A DNA stretch of 64,000 nt from Trochalopteron elliotii (taxonomy: Eukaryota; Chordata; Aves; Passeriformes; Leiothrichidae), in the NCBI GenBank assembly GCA_024734555.1, contig JANPWX010000172.1, positions 545,292-609,291 of the forward strand. The letters are read 5' to 3'. Positions within the stretch are counted from its first letter, which is position 1; every line of letters begins with the position of its first letter. A program made the position numbers and the translations under genes. Shown piece after piece: positions 11,909 to 26,197 of the stretch. The notes under the pieces were generated by a model that saw nothing but the letters and a program-made list of their open reading frames with translations, was not told the DNA's origin and made no database searches.

Positions 11909-12683
11909 GAAAGGGGAGTTAGAAGGAAAAATAAAACTCACTCCTTCCACCTAATAGCAGGAGATTTGATTCTGCAACACATTATTATGATGGATAAAAT
12001 GCTCACTGAGGTCAATAGTAACTACAGAAATGAGAAAAATCAGGCTGCTTCTATATAGAATGCTTTTTTTCTAATGTTACATGCACAGGAGAAAATTAAA
12101 AGATCCATTTCTTTTGTTCATTTTGGTACAATGTTTGTTGTCCACATTTAGCAAAAGGAAAACATAAAAGAATAAGGGAGGTGGGAAAGAGCAGGTTAAC
12201 AGTCAACTCTTATCAGCAATAATTAATTCAGAACTGGAGGTTATAGCACTCAAGAAATAAAGAAATTTTATTGCAGGATTAAAACAAGGAAAAAGAAGAA
12301 GAGTGCTCTCTTGCATACCTATATAAAGAAAAATGCTATAAAATTATTAAATTAGTTTTCATGTATTGAAGAAAAGCAGCGTCCCAAACAATACAAATTA
12401 AAAAAAGTGTGATACCACATTATGAAGCAACATTTTATATTTTTTTATATTTTATGATTTTAAATAATCACATATTAATTTACTCTTATTTTGTGCCTGA
12501 TGGAATCATGTACCTGCTTGTTACATGCCTACATGCTCTAAATTTATTTCAGTAGGAGTGTTGGGAGTCTCCTCTCTGCTTTCTTTAGATAACACAGTCA
12601 TGCCCAACTTTAGAAGGGAGCTAAGTTAGTTATACCAAGGGCAACCTCAACATTTATTCAAGTTATGGAATGAAAAAAACATT

Positions 12684-12697
12684 GTTACCATGGCAAC
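12684..12697. promoter_or_regulatory. Palindromic RFX X-box motif
   Basis: GTTACCATGGCAAC is a full match to the palindromic X-box bound by RFX transcription factors (consensus GTTRCCATGGYAAC). RFX factors drive ciliary and other genes (family knowledge). The site lies in noncoding sequence about 15.8 kb on the 3' side of the last recognised RAPGEF5 exon. Motif only; occupancy is not shown. Confidence 0.5.
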
Positions 12698-15600
12698 TAG
12701 TAAATCACATTGTATCTGCAATGAGATGCAAGGCATCTTGAGTAAACACTCATCTGCCTCCTTGTGTGACCTCCTCCGCAGGGAATGGGTCCTTTGGGGA
12801 GGAACACGTGCAGAACTGTGGCACAGTCCAGATTTTACTGTCTCTTCTGCAAGAAGCTGACAGAAGTAATCCAAAGTGTTATTTTTGCATGGGAAGATTT
12901 AACCAGATCTATCGTTAGAATAGGAAGAAATAGTGGGGAAAAACATCAAATATTGAATGTTTTCCTGGGATTTGCTACAGTCAAGACCACGAAACCTCAC
13001 AATGACAGTGTAGCTCAAACTCCTGTTGTACCCCCTGCACCAGAAGACCATTCACAACAGCACTGGAAAGAGAAGCCTTCCTGCCAGCATGGAGGCTGCT
13101 AGACATGCAGCAGCACATCGTGCTGGCGCTGGAGCTGTTACCCCTCCAGCCATCTGCTCCACCCTTCTGAGGGATGTTACCACCTCCAAAACACAGACAT
13201 CTGATCTACCCTTAACCAGGCTGCTGCATGTTTTGCCAGGCTCTGATATTATCAGCACCTAACATACCAGCTCTTCTTCCCTTCTCCACATGGTAGGGGA
13301 CAACTGTCTTCAGAACAACCCCTCAAACCACTGAAGGGTTGCTCTAGTGACAGTCCCATCCATAAAGTCTCAGCCCATCCATCAGCCACTGTACTTCCCT
13401 GCTGCCCTTTTCTAGCTCTTTTTCAGCCACTACCATGCCTACATAAGGCTCCTTCTCTCTTCCATTACATTCACCATGAGGAGCAGCATTGACACCAGGT
13501 TCCCAAATAATCTCCCTTGGGTCACTCCCCTTCTCCTTTCTTGAAGTGTCTCCTCCTGAGCAAGCTGGTGTTACCTACAGGGAGAGAGTGACACTCCATG
13601 GTGCCACTTATCAGCTTCTGATATCATACTGTATGCACAGTGATTTCTTCAGCCAACAAAGGCTGCAGTGAGGGCTGCATTGTTCACTGACATATACTGT
13701 CTGATCCCATTCTTCTTCTCTCATCACATCCCATTACTTTCAGACTGCACACTACAGACTACTTAGACACTGCCAACAACTATTATGCCACCCAAAGAAT
13801 ACTGAAACTCTCACATATCTTGGATCCTGGCTTCCCTTCCCCTCTTTCTAGTTTTGATTCCTTCCTGACCATCCTAGCTTTCTACAGCTACATCCTTTTC
13901 ATGTATAACTGTGAGATCTCATCTAACCAACTTCTTTCTCTTTGCTCAGGATATTATTTTTATGCTATATATCTCATAATTTCACCTTCTCTCATAAATC
14001 CTCCCAGAAATTACTTCTTAAACCTGTTTACCTCACCATTGCTGAGTTCTTCCTTCCCAAGTGGTTGGCCATTTGTTATTTGACCTGAACTTTGATAGAT
14101 AAGGAGATGCTGTGAGTGAAGAAGACACACAGTCTGGAATTCACCATCTATCACAGAGAATCTGAGTAACAGAAAGACAAAATGAGATGTATGAACAGAT
14201 GACCAGGTCTTAACTCCCTAATAGAACCCTGTGGAGAGGGTTACAATATCCAAGTACTCCAGGGAAATAACTAATGATCCTTTCTTCAGTGCAGTCATGT
14301 TTCAAGAAGCAATTGCATGAGTTACTAAGTGCTTGAGACTACCTCAGTAATTGCAATGATTTATTTTATGCATCATCACAACTACAGCACTAGGTCAGGA
14401 GGACATGTGCCTTATGGATGCCTTGAATTTTAACACAGGCACTGGAGGCAATCAGAAACACAGAGACCACCGCGTAGGGTAGGGGAAACACACAGTCTTC
14501 AAAATCCTATCTAAAACATTAGGTTTCTGTTAAATTTTTAATAAAATTAATTATATTTTCGGTTTACCCTAAACAGAAGTTGCTTACATTTTCTTCTGCT
14601 CCCTAAAATGCAAATGATCACAATCTAATGTTCCTAAAATACATTAGGATTTTTTTTCACTGTAAATAATGAATGTGCAGTTTTCCAGTGTAATTACCCA
14701 CTCAGTAAAAACAAAGAATGAAAGCATAAGCCTCTTGTCTCTGTCTTATACCTCTGTTTATTCCAGATGAAACTGTCCCTGTGCAAATAAAGCATGTTTC
14801 TTCACCTACCCTTTGTCTGTACTGGTGCATTGGCTGCCTGCTGGCAACCAGCAAAGAGATTTGGGATGAGACTTGGGCTCATGAGCATTTACCTGACATG
14901 GGAATTATGATCTCTACACACAGCTACTCACCTCACCTATCAAAAGGAGGCTGACCCAAGGATATTTTGTGAGGTCACCCATCCACGGTGCAGGAGACTA
15001 TGTTTGTGCAGCTTCAGAAAGGATTTGTTAGCAGCTTCCTGGGCACCTCCATCCTCCTGCCATTACTTAAACTCCTTTCTACAGTCACCTTTCCTTTTAG
15101 CTATGTAAGGCTTCACTGGCACAAAAGGACATTGTTAGGATAACGATAAGTTAAAGTGTTGTCATCACCAAAACTTTCAGGCTGTTTGAAGATCTTGAAG
15201 ACAATTTCTCTCCACCCCCATAAACTTCAAGCCATTCCCCTACGATAACTCAAGAAAAAGCACTGCTAACCTTCAGCACTGTTTTTCCAATTACTATGTT
15301 TCAAGGTTAGCAGTGTAAAAACACTAAACCAACCCAGTTCTCAAGGTCAAAATAAAAAATGCAGCAATAATATTCCACAGTAACTTTGAATCATTTGGTA
15401 TTCAGGACACATTCTTTCTGAATATCAAATCACAAAATCATTGCCAATTCATCAGATTTTAAGCTTTAGCTTATTAAACATGAGACTATGCTAAAAATAA
15501 AATGCAGGTTTTCATTTATCTTATTAAAATGCTTCTGTACAGCATGATCTAAGTCTCTAATTATCTATATCTCTATACTATCTCAATTGTTATTTCAATA

Positions 15601-17401
15601 TAAGCAAATTCATAACGATGCATTTTAATGGAAAATATTCATATACTAAAAAGTGGTAAAGCATTAGAATCAAAAAGTTGAATGTCAAGATGCCAAAAAT
15701 GAAAATGTTTCTCTACATTGTGTCTGCCAGGAAAGCAAGAGCTCACATGACATTTGGCAGTGATTTCCCATGATGAAGCAACTCTTTGGTGCTTTCATTT
15801 CCATAAAAGCTCTAGTCTATTTAGAGGTAGCTCCCAGCTCCTTGCCCTTAACAAGGCAATACAGATAAAGTTCATTAAATATATTGTCTAAGGTAGGAAA
15901 GTGAAGAAGTTTTGCTGTAGCAAGCACTTAACCGGTGCATGGAAAAAAAAAAGTAAAAGAATTGGAACAAATTATTTCTTAAAAAAGCAAAGGTGAGATG
16001 GACATATTTGTATTGCATGTTCTGCTGTGTTCACGAAATTGCCCAAATGAAGAATCTCTGGATGGGATATATTATTAGATGCTAATCAATAGGATTTTTT
16101 TTTCAAGCAGGCTGGGCATCCAACTATTTGATGCAGACCTTTTCCACACACAAGAGCACTGGAATACCAGAAACTGCAGTATTAATGAATAACAAGGAAG
16201 ATTGCAATGCCTATTATTTTAGAGCTAATTTTGACAAGATAATGGTCAAGCAACTTTTACAGCTTTTTAATACTTCTGCTAGAATGGTGAATTTTTGTTC
16301 CTTCTGACAGCAGGTAAGACATGAATTTCAACCATACTTAAATGAGTAAATTGCTATTTGTTTTACTGTTTTTATTCTTAGGACATCCTTAATACATATT
16401 GAACATCACACAGATAAAAAACTAATAGCATTTTAAAACAACAGTCATTGCATGATTTACTGTATAGCTTTTGTCTAATGCAAATATTTACTATTTACAT
16501 GTCACTGCAATGAAAACAGTATGTGTCAATTGATTAACCAGCAAAAATATTAGACAGAACTGGAGAGCATTGCTACAGCAGCTGCAAAAGAAAGTGGTGC
16601 GCTGAAACTGTAGCCTTTTTGCCTACATAGAACAAAAAAACAAGTTTTGCTCCAGGGAAGAGACAGTCATAACTGCAGATATACATATGTGTGTCTGTGT
16701 GACAGCTGAAGGTGGGAGAGTGAGAACAGAAGAGTTACAGGGAGCATACGGGCACCCAGTGCAAGAGCAGCAGCTCTGCTCTGCAGGTGGCTGTGGATCC
16801 CACACAAATCAGCACACATACCCACAGCTCTGTTGGAAAATTGGAACACATTCCCCCAGTTCCTGCATACCTTCCTACAAAGAAGTGTCTAAAATGAAGT
16901 AAGAAAGGCAGATCTTTAGGGGTCCCTGGAAATTAAAGCTATAGCTGACACACTGAAAAAAAAATAATTTATAGGGTCTATTTTTAAGAAAGTACCGGAT
17001 TTGAGTACCTCACGTTAAAAATCTGCCACCTGAAGCAAGTTTCAGGTGGTTCAAGTGTTCAGACTTAAAAAGGGTATCAGCTTCAACCTATCTATAGTAT
17101 CACTCAGCCACTCAGTGCATCCCAACTATTTGAACACCCCTTCTGATGACCAAGACTCAGATTTTAATCAGAAGAACTGAAAAAGATATTGAAACTTTTC
17201 AGAATCTGCTAGATAAAAACCTGATGCAATCTGAATAGAGGAAGAAGAGGAGAGGACTGTCAGAACAGATGGGGCACCAGGAGAAAGCAGCTTCTTTATG
17301 TTAACAACTGAAAGTGTGTGTTTAAATGTCTGGTTCATTCTACAGTGTGAAAAAGGGTTCCATAAGCAGTCTCACTCATAAGTAAGATATTATCTTTGCA
17401 T

Positions 17402-17674
17402 TTAGCAAGGTATGCAGTTTGTTTTATGAATAAATATGCACAGCACATGCACACGTAGGCAGGTGTGTCTACATAAGGAGAACTGGGGAACCATGAGCAC
17501 TGCAAATTCCTTGGTGGAGAAGGATTCTGCCATGTCCTTGGTGAAATCCTGAGAAAGGTCCCAGATGCAGGAGGCCATCACCTGCAGTGTGCAGGATTTG
17601 ACAGCTTCCCAGTGTGGCACTGGGCACTGCTCAAACTCTGTTGGAAAAATCTTGCGATGGCAACCATGAAGCAC
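17402..17674 (-). other. Coding-like open segment, unrecognised
   Basis: A 91-codon minus-strand open stretch whose middle, from FPTEFEQCPVPHWEAVKS through FTKDMAESFSTKEFAVLM, has a balanced protein-like composition and moderate GC unlike surrounding intron. Possible splice signals exist inside it (TTTTTCCAACAG acceptor, CTGCAG|GTGATG donor). I cannot match it to a family. It may be a retroposed or decayed gene piece, or chance. Confidence 0.15.
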
Positions 17675-18809
17675 GTAGGAAAATCTTACCTAGGCCTAAT
17701 TTACTTCTGTCTCTGTGGGAAATAGGAGTAAGGAACTCACTGTAAATAGAGTTCTGCTTAGAAGCCACACACTTCTTTTATATAAGTTCATCAAAATCCA
17801 AGAAGCCAAAAAGAAATCAATATGGCCCAATGATTAGCTCAATACAGGTACTGCATAGAGACTGAGAATTTATTTAGACAGACTGAATTAATGTGTGGAT
17901 TCCACTAAAAAGATTCAGGTTTCTCACCTGACGAGACAAAGCCAGAGTGTCAGTACACTTCCAGCTATTTGCCATTCACACAAGGAAGACCAGGACTGAA
18001 TGTACCTGTTTTTTAGCTCAAAGCCTGAACAATCAGGCTTTGCATATGAGAACTGAAATTCTGGCAACTTTAGTCAGCTCTGATTAGTGTCTTCTCTGAC
18101 CCTGACCACATCCAGTCTCTATTAACTTGCTAAATATGGCCAAACAGCATATATTACAAACAGTAAGTCGATTTAACAGTTGTATTTGTATCCACAGATG
18201 TGTTTTAAACATTCCTGTGGTGAATAATCCCCTACTTGCAATGTAAAAGTATTTTGTAAAAAGGCCTAAACTGATGCTGTATTCATTAAACAAATATTAT
18301 TAGTACCTCTAAAAAGAGGAGAGGCACTGTGGTATTGCAACTAAACCAAAAAGGTGATGCACATTTTCATTCTGTGCTTGTCTCCTACTCTGCCAAAAAG
18401 AGCAAGCCTGTCTTTGTTCCTCCCAGCACCAGACTAAGTAGGAATGCTGCTGCTGATTGTAACACACAGGTCTACCCCCCTCACCTCCCAGGGGAAATGG
18501 TGATGAAATGAGGGATGGTGCTCTCAGTCCAGCCACTCCAAGTGCGAAAGCAGCATCAGCCAGGCTGGCAGGGGACAGGGCTGATGCACAGCAGCCAACA
18601 AAAGCATGTGAGCTGTAGGCTCTTCCCTTGATCAAACAGGGCCGTGTAGCTCAGCATCACCCCCTGTTCAGGGCTTACACTTGTTCAGAGCCTGGAAATC
18701 CATCTAAGATTTGATCTTCAACAAGCTGTTAAAGGAATTACCAGCTCTTCCTGAGTTAGGTCATCCTATTATTCTATTATTTTCCCAGTCATCAAAAGAG
18801 GCTGAAGTA

Positions 18810-19330
18810 CTTTTTCCTGCAACCAGCAACTGCTGCCGCTCCCACACGTCAGAGCCTTCCCCGCTCGGATGCTTGCATTCCAGGCAGTGACAAAAAGGGC
18901 TGGGAACTGCCTGCCTCACGCTATCAGAAAATATATTCGAGGAAGGCTGCAAGGTCATTGCTAATTTCAAACCCTGTTTCATGTTTCCACATGAAACACC
19001 TAATTAAAACTTTTCACTGGGTAGTTAAAATGAAATCCGTGCACATGCACTTGAGACCTCATTTTCATGTGCTGCGAATTAGAATACAGGAGGTGCTGCA
19101 CACAGCGGTAGGAACACTAATCGAGGAAGGAGAGGGGAATACCTGCTTTGATTTAGAGGGAGATAGTCAGCAAAAATACCACTAATCGCCTGGGTTTTCA
19201 TTCCTTTGCTCTTTGAGCTGCCACACAGAACCAAGAAAAATGGATGCAAGTGGTACCAAATCAGCGTTCTCCACAGGCGGCCGTGTGTCAAGCACATCTT
19301 GCAAAATGCCACCACCCTCCATGGCTACAG
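18810..19330. other. Complex, CpG-retaining noncoding segment, possible conserved element
   Basis: Higher-complexity sequence with several CpGs (CCACACGTCAG, CCCGCTCGGATG, CACTAATCGAGG, AATCGCC) within CpG-poor intron, no repeat signature and no coherent reading frame. CpG retention suggests constraint or low methylation. Conservation cannot be judged from one sequence. Confidence 0.2.
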
Positions 19331-22300
19331 TGTGACAAAAGCTTTTGACTCTACAGGCTATATCCTGCTCTCACCAAAAAGTATCTATTAACATCAGCAG
19401 GGGCTGAATTAAACTTTAAAATACAGGCACAGTGAGTGACAGAATGGCCATAGCAAAAGGACAGGTTTGGAGGGAGATTTTAGGGAGGTTTCATTATTAA
19501 AATAAATAAATACTGGGGGGGAAAAAAAAGGAGCCTGCAAAAAATACAAGGCCAAAATGTCCTTACGTTCCTGCTGTGTATGTGGCTTCAACAAAGAAGG
19601 CAGAGACAGCCACTTTACAGCTGCCACTTTTCCAAAAAGTCCTCAGAGCAGATAGCCTGACTGGTCCAGGAGAGGCAGCTGAACATAGGGAAAAGACTGT
19701 CTCTGCACTGGCATGCTCCAGGTGGTCTCCGAGCATGCCTGCAGGAAGAGATGCCAACAAATGCTGTCAGGATTTATTCCAGTGAGGTCCTGGCACAGGC
19801 CTCATTGACTCCAGAGCATCCTGCCACTGGAATTACACTGACTTTAGCACAGACTCCAGATCTTACTACAGAATTTGTTCAAATGTAGTTTCTATTCAAA
19901 ACAAACCAAAGTTTGATACGCAGAAATCCGTTCACTTGTTTAAAGACACTCAACAGGCATCTTCCATGTTACTGGCCCAAATCTTCACTTCAATGAAATG
20001 GAACGTCCTTCCTGAACTCATTCAGGAGGATAGGAAGAAAAAGAAAGAGAAAAAATGGATACCTGAAGCACTTAATCGTTCCTACACGACTCTGGTCTCT
20101 GGGCAGACTACCAAATCTCAGACAACTTCCAAAGAGGAAGCTGTGGTAGGCAGCCAATGGTTTCCAGCTTATCAAAAAGTTTTCCAGTTATCTTGGGTAT
20201 TTCTTTTCAGCCAGGTCTAGACTGTGAGCCAAAACAAGATGTCCTTGATTGGTTTAAATTCCAACAGAAAGGTCTGGTAACACCATGAATTATTAAAATT
20301 TCTGCACCATTGAAAGGTGAAAGACAAAATAACTATTCCTGAAATTCAGAAACTGCTTAAAATTTCTGACCTAAGTTAGCATGGTACATATTCAAAGCAT
20401 TATCAACCTCTCTTTTTTATCTTCTTGAATTTAGGTAACAAATTCCCTAACTTAACAGAGAGATCCAGACACCTTTTGTTATTCAGAGTTCCCAAAAAAA
20501 GGGTGGAAATAAATGTACAGAAGGAGATGGCAGGATATATCCACTATATTATCAGCATAATTGGGAATTTATTGATGTCATGTATCAGGAAAATAAGAGA
20601 AAAGAACATTCAGAATGTCATCAAATGTATTTATCACATGGAGAGAGGGACAATTTAAGTCAGAAAACAAAAGAGCAAAAGCTTTGAACTAATAAACTGG
20701 CAATTTCTACTTCTCCAAAGGGAGAATATGACAAGATTAATTCTATGTAAGCCTTTGGACAGTCTAGAAACATAAGCAGGTTAGTGGTACAAAATCTAAA
20801 GAGAAATCCAGAAGCAGGAGACAGTGACAACCTGCAGATTGCAGCTCTCAGAGAGTTTCTCTAGTTCTTCATGTGGATAAATGGAGTAAGGTCAGGACCA
20901 AGGAACCAAGTCTTCAGTCTTGATATCACCAGAACTGTGTAGTCCTGCTGCCCGTGAGAAACAACACTCGTGTTCTTTCCCTGCTCCTGGATGTTGACCC
21001 CATTCATCATTCACCCCCTGCAGTGTGCATGTGTGCCTTCATGAAGCCACTTGGTGAAACACAGGATCTAGATTAAAATACTGCCAACCAAAAGAAATGC
21101 AAGGACATTTCATTTGACCCAGTCCAGTTTCTGGATTGGGTAAGTCACAAAGCTTTGGGGAATATTAAGGAGGTTGGCTGTGTTTCAGCAGGAGCAGCAG
21201 AGTAGCTCTCGCCAGCACAGGTCATCCCTGACACCATATCTCATTCTCACCCCATATCCATGTCCCTGTAACATGAGGGAAACCAATCCAGCTGGAAAAT
21301 AACCCCACAAGGAAGGTATATTCATTGTATTTTTTAGCTTCATTATTCCTGTCGCTTCACAAAGCAGCACTGCATGGGCCAGCCCAGGGCTGGGGGCAAG
21401 CATTTGGGGCAGCACATACCCAGAGGCTGTGTAGGGACTGCAAATGTTTGGTCTCACCTCAGCTATGCTCACAATTTGAAAAAAAAGTTCACCCTGGCTG
21501 TCAACACTTCAACCCACTTCCAGCTTCCTTGGGATCCTTGAACCACGTCTCAAAGATCCCAAAGCAATTCCTCAACATTCATTAACCACTGCAGATTTTA
21601 TGGCACTCTTCAAGGTCCCACATGTTTAAGACCTCATATTGTACCTGGGTAAACAAAGGTGCAGAAAAGTGATGAGATTTGAAGAAGGTTATTTATTAAA
21701 TAACCAACGGAGTCAAAAATAAAAATTCAAAGTTCTGGCTCCCAGGTTTTAGTCTGCTAAATACCATGTGCCCTTTTTACCCCTTTCAGCACAGGACCTA
21801 AGTTATTGTTCCACACAAGAATGAGTCACCATTCCACTCTAAAGAAAGCCCCGAATGCAAAATGTGTATGTGGAATTTCCTCCTATACAAAGTAGTATAA
21901 TGTTACAGAATAAATCAAAGGGGAGAAAATTAGGCTTTCTTCTCTTTTAAGCACTATGAGCATCTGGAGGAAAGAAAGTATTGTGGGAATATGTAACTTG
22001 ACTTAAAGGAAAATAGTGAGGTTTCTATTCTATGTGTTCCTATAGTATGCTCACAACATATCATGGGAGCACAAGCATGACTCAAGTGCTCTTTTTATAA
22101 GGAGAAGGAACACATAATTTCACCACTCTTTTGCACTCCTGGCATGAGGATATTCTCCAAAACCTTGGCCACATTAAATAGACTCAACAAAAGGAATTGT
22201 AAGTCCTCTAAAAAATACTTAGTAAATAAAAATAGTTCTATTATTATTTTTAAAGTGCTGCAAAAGACTGAAACAAGCATGCAGATGATCCCAGTCCTAC

Positions 22301-24869
22301 ATCTGAAGAGGAGGAGGATTCTTATCTCTGGCAAACTTCTTCCATTTCAAAAAGATGCCTGTGCCTATTCCATACTGGGAAAAAAAATATATAGCCTAGG
22401 ACCTGCAGAAGCCTTTTCTTCTCAGTTCTTAGAAGATAAAGAAGATGGCTTATGAAGAACAGGTGATCACCTGGGGCTATGCATTCATTCCAGCAGATGA
22501 AAAATTGAGCATCTGGAATAGGACATTCTCTCCAGAATGTGACAGAACTGGATTCAACTCCCTGTTTCCCCTGATTCAGACCAGAGACTTGAACTTCAGG
22601 TTACCTCCAGAGTAAACATGTACCTAACCCTTAATTACTTATTCTTACTCAACAAGAAGGTATATACTGACAATCTCATTGATAGATTAATTTTTTTCTT
22701 GGCTTATAATTGAAGACTGAATCAAAATTGCAAACTATCATCTCACCTCGGTAGAGCTCTCTGTGCTAGTGCTGGCAGGTCCAAGAGGTATAAAGAGAAA
22801 CAGCAAACTCCTGTGCTGGCATGCCAAGTCCATTCTGTTTAAATTACTTTAGACATGTATACCACCTCACAGCTATTCAGGCCATGAAAGTTTTTGCAAA
22901 ACTGTGTTATAGTTGTTATGACCACTTGACCCACAGCTCGGCAAGAGAGGCAGAGCAGCTTCCAAGAGTCAAAAGCAGTAAACCTGTCCCCAAGCTACCC
23001 AATAGATCTGTCCCAAACAGAGCAGATACAACAAAAGTGATGGTGTTTTTAAAAAGTAATGCACGGATTTCAGTCACTGACTGTATTCAGACATCATTTG
23101 ATGTCAATGTTTTAAAGAATATTTTTCCATCAGAGCCCTGATTACTGACCATCAATCCAACAGTACATCATCACGATGCCACAGCTTTGTCAAACTAACA
23201 AAAACTGCATTTCTGGACATGTCCTGACATTCATTCTTGTCCCCTTGCAGGCATCCAGCTGGGCACCCTAAAAATACCCCTGGTGTGTCATGGCTGGAAT
23301 TTCCTTAAGAAATTCCTCAGTCGTGAGTAATCCATACAACCCAAGGCTCTAAATCGTTAATCTTCTGTTGTAAGCCCTCTAACAGCTCCAGCTCAACCAC
23401 TAACCTGCTTCAACGAGCAAATCATTTGTCTTCCTAATGAGACCACCAATTACAAAAGTTAGTGCCCAGCAAATTAACAGAACTGTTCTTCAAGATCTGT
23501 TGTCCTTCTGAAAACATACCTGCCTCATATAATATAGCTCTTTCATCTTGAATGAAGTCACAGAATCAATACACTCAAGCTGTACATACTTGTATTCTTT
23601 TAAACAGTACATAATTCTAACTAATATATAGATTAATCTGTAAAAAGATTACAGGGTGGATTTAGGGAATGTTCCCCTTCCTGCTGATGCAGGGAAGTAT
23701 TGGAAGAGCCTCCTTTAACTTTACTGCCAGTTAGTGAACATCTTATTCAGTTGATCTGACTACAAAAATGATACTATAATCTAAAGAATAGTCTCTCCAT
23801 TTTCTGAGGTGAAAAGCCCTTTTACAATTTTACTTAAACAATGACACTAGAAACAGACATGATTTTCTTAATTAGTGCAACACTTCATTGAAATAATAAC
23901 TGGAAATATTGTACAACAAATTTTCACATCTATTATAAAGGCATTATTTGAGTTGTAGTTGACTAAAAGGAATTTCAAAAATTATGGTTTAGTACAAATA
24001 TGTCTTGAATGCATTCCAAATATATGCTGGAAGGGGAAAAAAAAGCTATGATAAATTACTTCAAATGGCTTTGCACACACAGCTTGCTTTCTATATTATA
24101 ATTAATGCTAATAATAAGCAAACCTCTCCAAAAAGCAGGCTTGCTCTATAGCTGAATATTTCAATACAGATTTTTCATCTATTTTCTGTCAAAGCAATTT
24201 TTTAAGGAAATTAAATATTTAAATTATATAAAAATACAAATATCCAGTTTCACATTTCCCTAGGCTTATGAGTATGATTTGCATGTAATGATGAAATTAG
24301 CACTGCAAGCTTGCATAGTTTTTTTACACTACCCCTCATTTGATATTAAAATAATTTCTGTGTGTTTTAGACAATATTTTCATTTTATTTATTTATCAAT
24401 ATTGTAGGAATGCAAAAGCACAGAGAAGAAGCTTAACTGCCTATTTAGAAGCTTATTTAGTTCTATTTACTTTCTACTCATTAGCAAGGCTGAAGTTTTA
24501 GGAAACCCAACACATACCGTAGGTTCAGTGCCTTCATTAAGCACCTTATTCTAACACATTAGGAAGTGGGAACAGGGAAAAAAATATCACTGTTAGTTTT
24601 TGGTTTTCTCTACAAGGCTGTGAGCACCATTATGGTTAGTGCACTTTGCAAACACTATATTTATCAGAGAAGAAGTTGGCACTGTGTGCTACCAAGGCAC
24701 AACAGTTCCAATAAAACAATCTAAGCTGGTCACTGTCAGCTTCCAGTGTCAAAATCAATTAAGCAGCTCACATATAACAGAAACTGAGCACAGAACTTTT
24801 CAAATTATATCAGCTTTTCAAAGCTCTTTTTTTCATTCAGAAAAAAAAAGATAGCATATCAGACAACTT

Positions 24870-24887
24870 AAAAAAAAAAAAAAAAAA
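24870..24887. repeat. Poly-A run (A18)
   Basis: Eighteen A residues following a shorter A-rich patch at 24840-24849. No polyadenylation signal or coding relic is seen upstream. Simple repeat. Confidence 0.8.
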
Positions 24888-26179
24888 GCAGTATGGACTT
24901 TCTGATTTTGTACAAATCATCTTACAGATATAGATATATATACCCCAATTTTACACCCTCCAAACCACAGCCAGACTAAAGGAATCCCTTCTCCCACCCA
25001 CTAGTTCCAAACCAAGCTTTCTTCCAGTGAGCCAGCCAGCTGTCACATATATTCCATCTTCCAGACCATCTGCTTTTTCTGAGAAAAAATAATTATATTT
25101 CATTTCCTGAACTAGCAACCCAAACCACTCCATGCTTCACCTGTTCCTTGTGGACCACAAACCTCTAACACCACACATCAAAGAACACCTTTAGGTACTT
25201 TATCTGCCAAAAAACATCTTGTGCATCCACATGTCATCTATCTTCTTTAAGTGAGTCATTAACTTCTGTCCTCAAACTCAGATGAAGATGGTGACTATTT
25301 ATTTGAATGACAGGAGAGTTTACCAGTCCTCCTAGTCAACCAGTCCAACTCCCTATCACACTCCACACCTCATTCACTGTACAGGAAAATTACTGGGGTA
25401 AAAGATCAGTACCAAATCCTTCAATTAGGCTGAGAACCCTTTCTTCTTCACAGAAAAGCACAAGAATCATCAAAGCTCAATTATAATACATTTATATTTG
25501 CTGTTAATGCTGGAAACCCATGTGAGGCTGTGGTAATCTAAAGAGACCTGCTTTAGAAACATAGTGGATGTAACACCAGGGAAGCCACAAATCCATTCCC
25601 CATCACATGCCTGGGACACAGTACTTGGAGAGAGGAATTATGCATTTGCACAATTCTAACCCCATGTCCAAGTTGGGGTTTTGGGGGATTTTTCATATTC
25701 CTAGAGGACAACAAACTAGAGGAGAACTCTGCTTCAGGCAAAATTTCCCATTGGCCATCTTGGGAAGGGCAGCTTAACTTCCAGGCAGGTTATAAAGCCC
25801 CCAGCTTTTAACAGTGACACTGGCCCAGGCTGACAGAAACACACAGCCCTGCAAGCCAGCAGCATTTCTGCTTTGAGCTGGGCTGCCAGGAGGCCAGCCT
25901 GGATTGCAGGCTCTCCAAGGGCAGGGAGAACAGCCTGGCAGGGTGTTCAGGACTCTCATTTACAGACTGCATGCCATTCCTTTGAGGAAGGCAGATCATT
26001 CAAGAAAGCCTAGTTTGAGCTCCCCAGGAGGGAAAGCTGGTGAAAGCTTTAGTGCAGGGATACTTTCTGAAAAATGAGGGTCCTGTGGAAAATGCACACA
26101 GCAACTCCATTTTACTCCTGCACCGAGTGCCCATCACCCTGTGTTACAAAGAAAGCAGTGTAGAATAAGCTATGTTTTT

Positions 26180-26197
26180 AAAAAAAAAAAAAAAAAA
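26180..26197. repeat. Poly-A run (A18)
   Basis: Eighteen A residues then GAAAG. No polyadenylation signal precedes it closely, and no flanking duplication was recognised. Simple repeat. Confidence 0.8.

Noticed and set aside
11870..11910. AATAAA followed by a poly-A run, as in a processed pseudogene
   Set aside because: The hexamer is only six bases from the A run and no gene-like sequence or target duplication was seen upstream.
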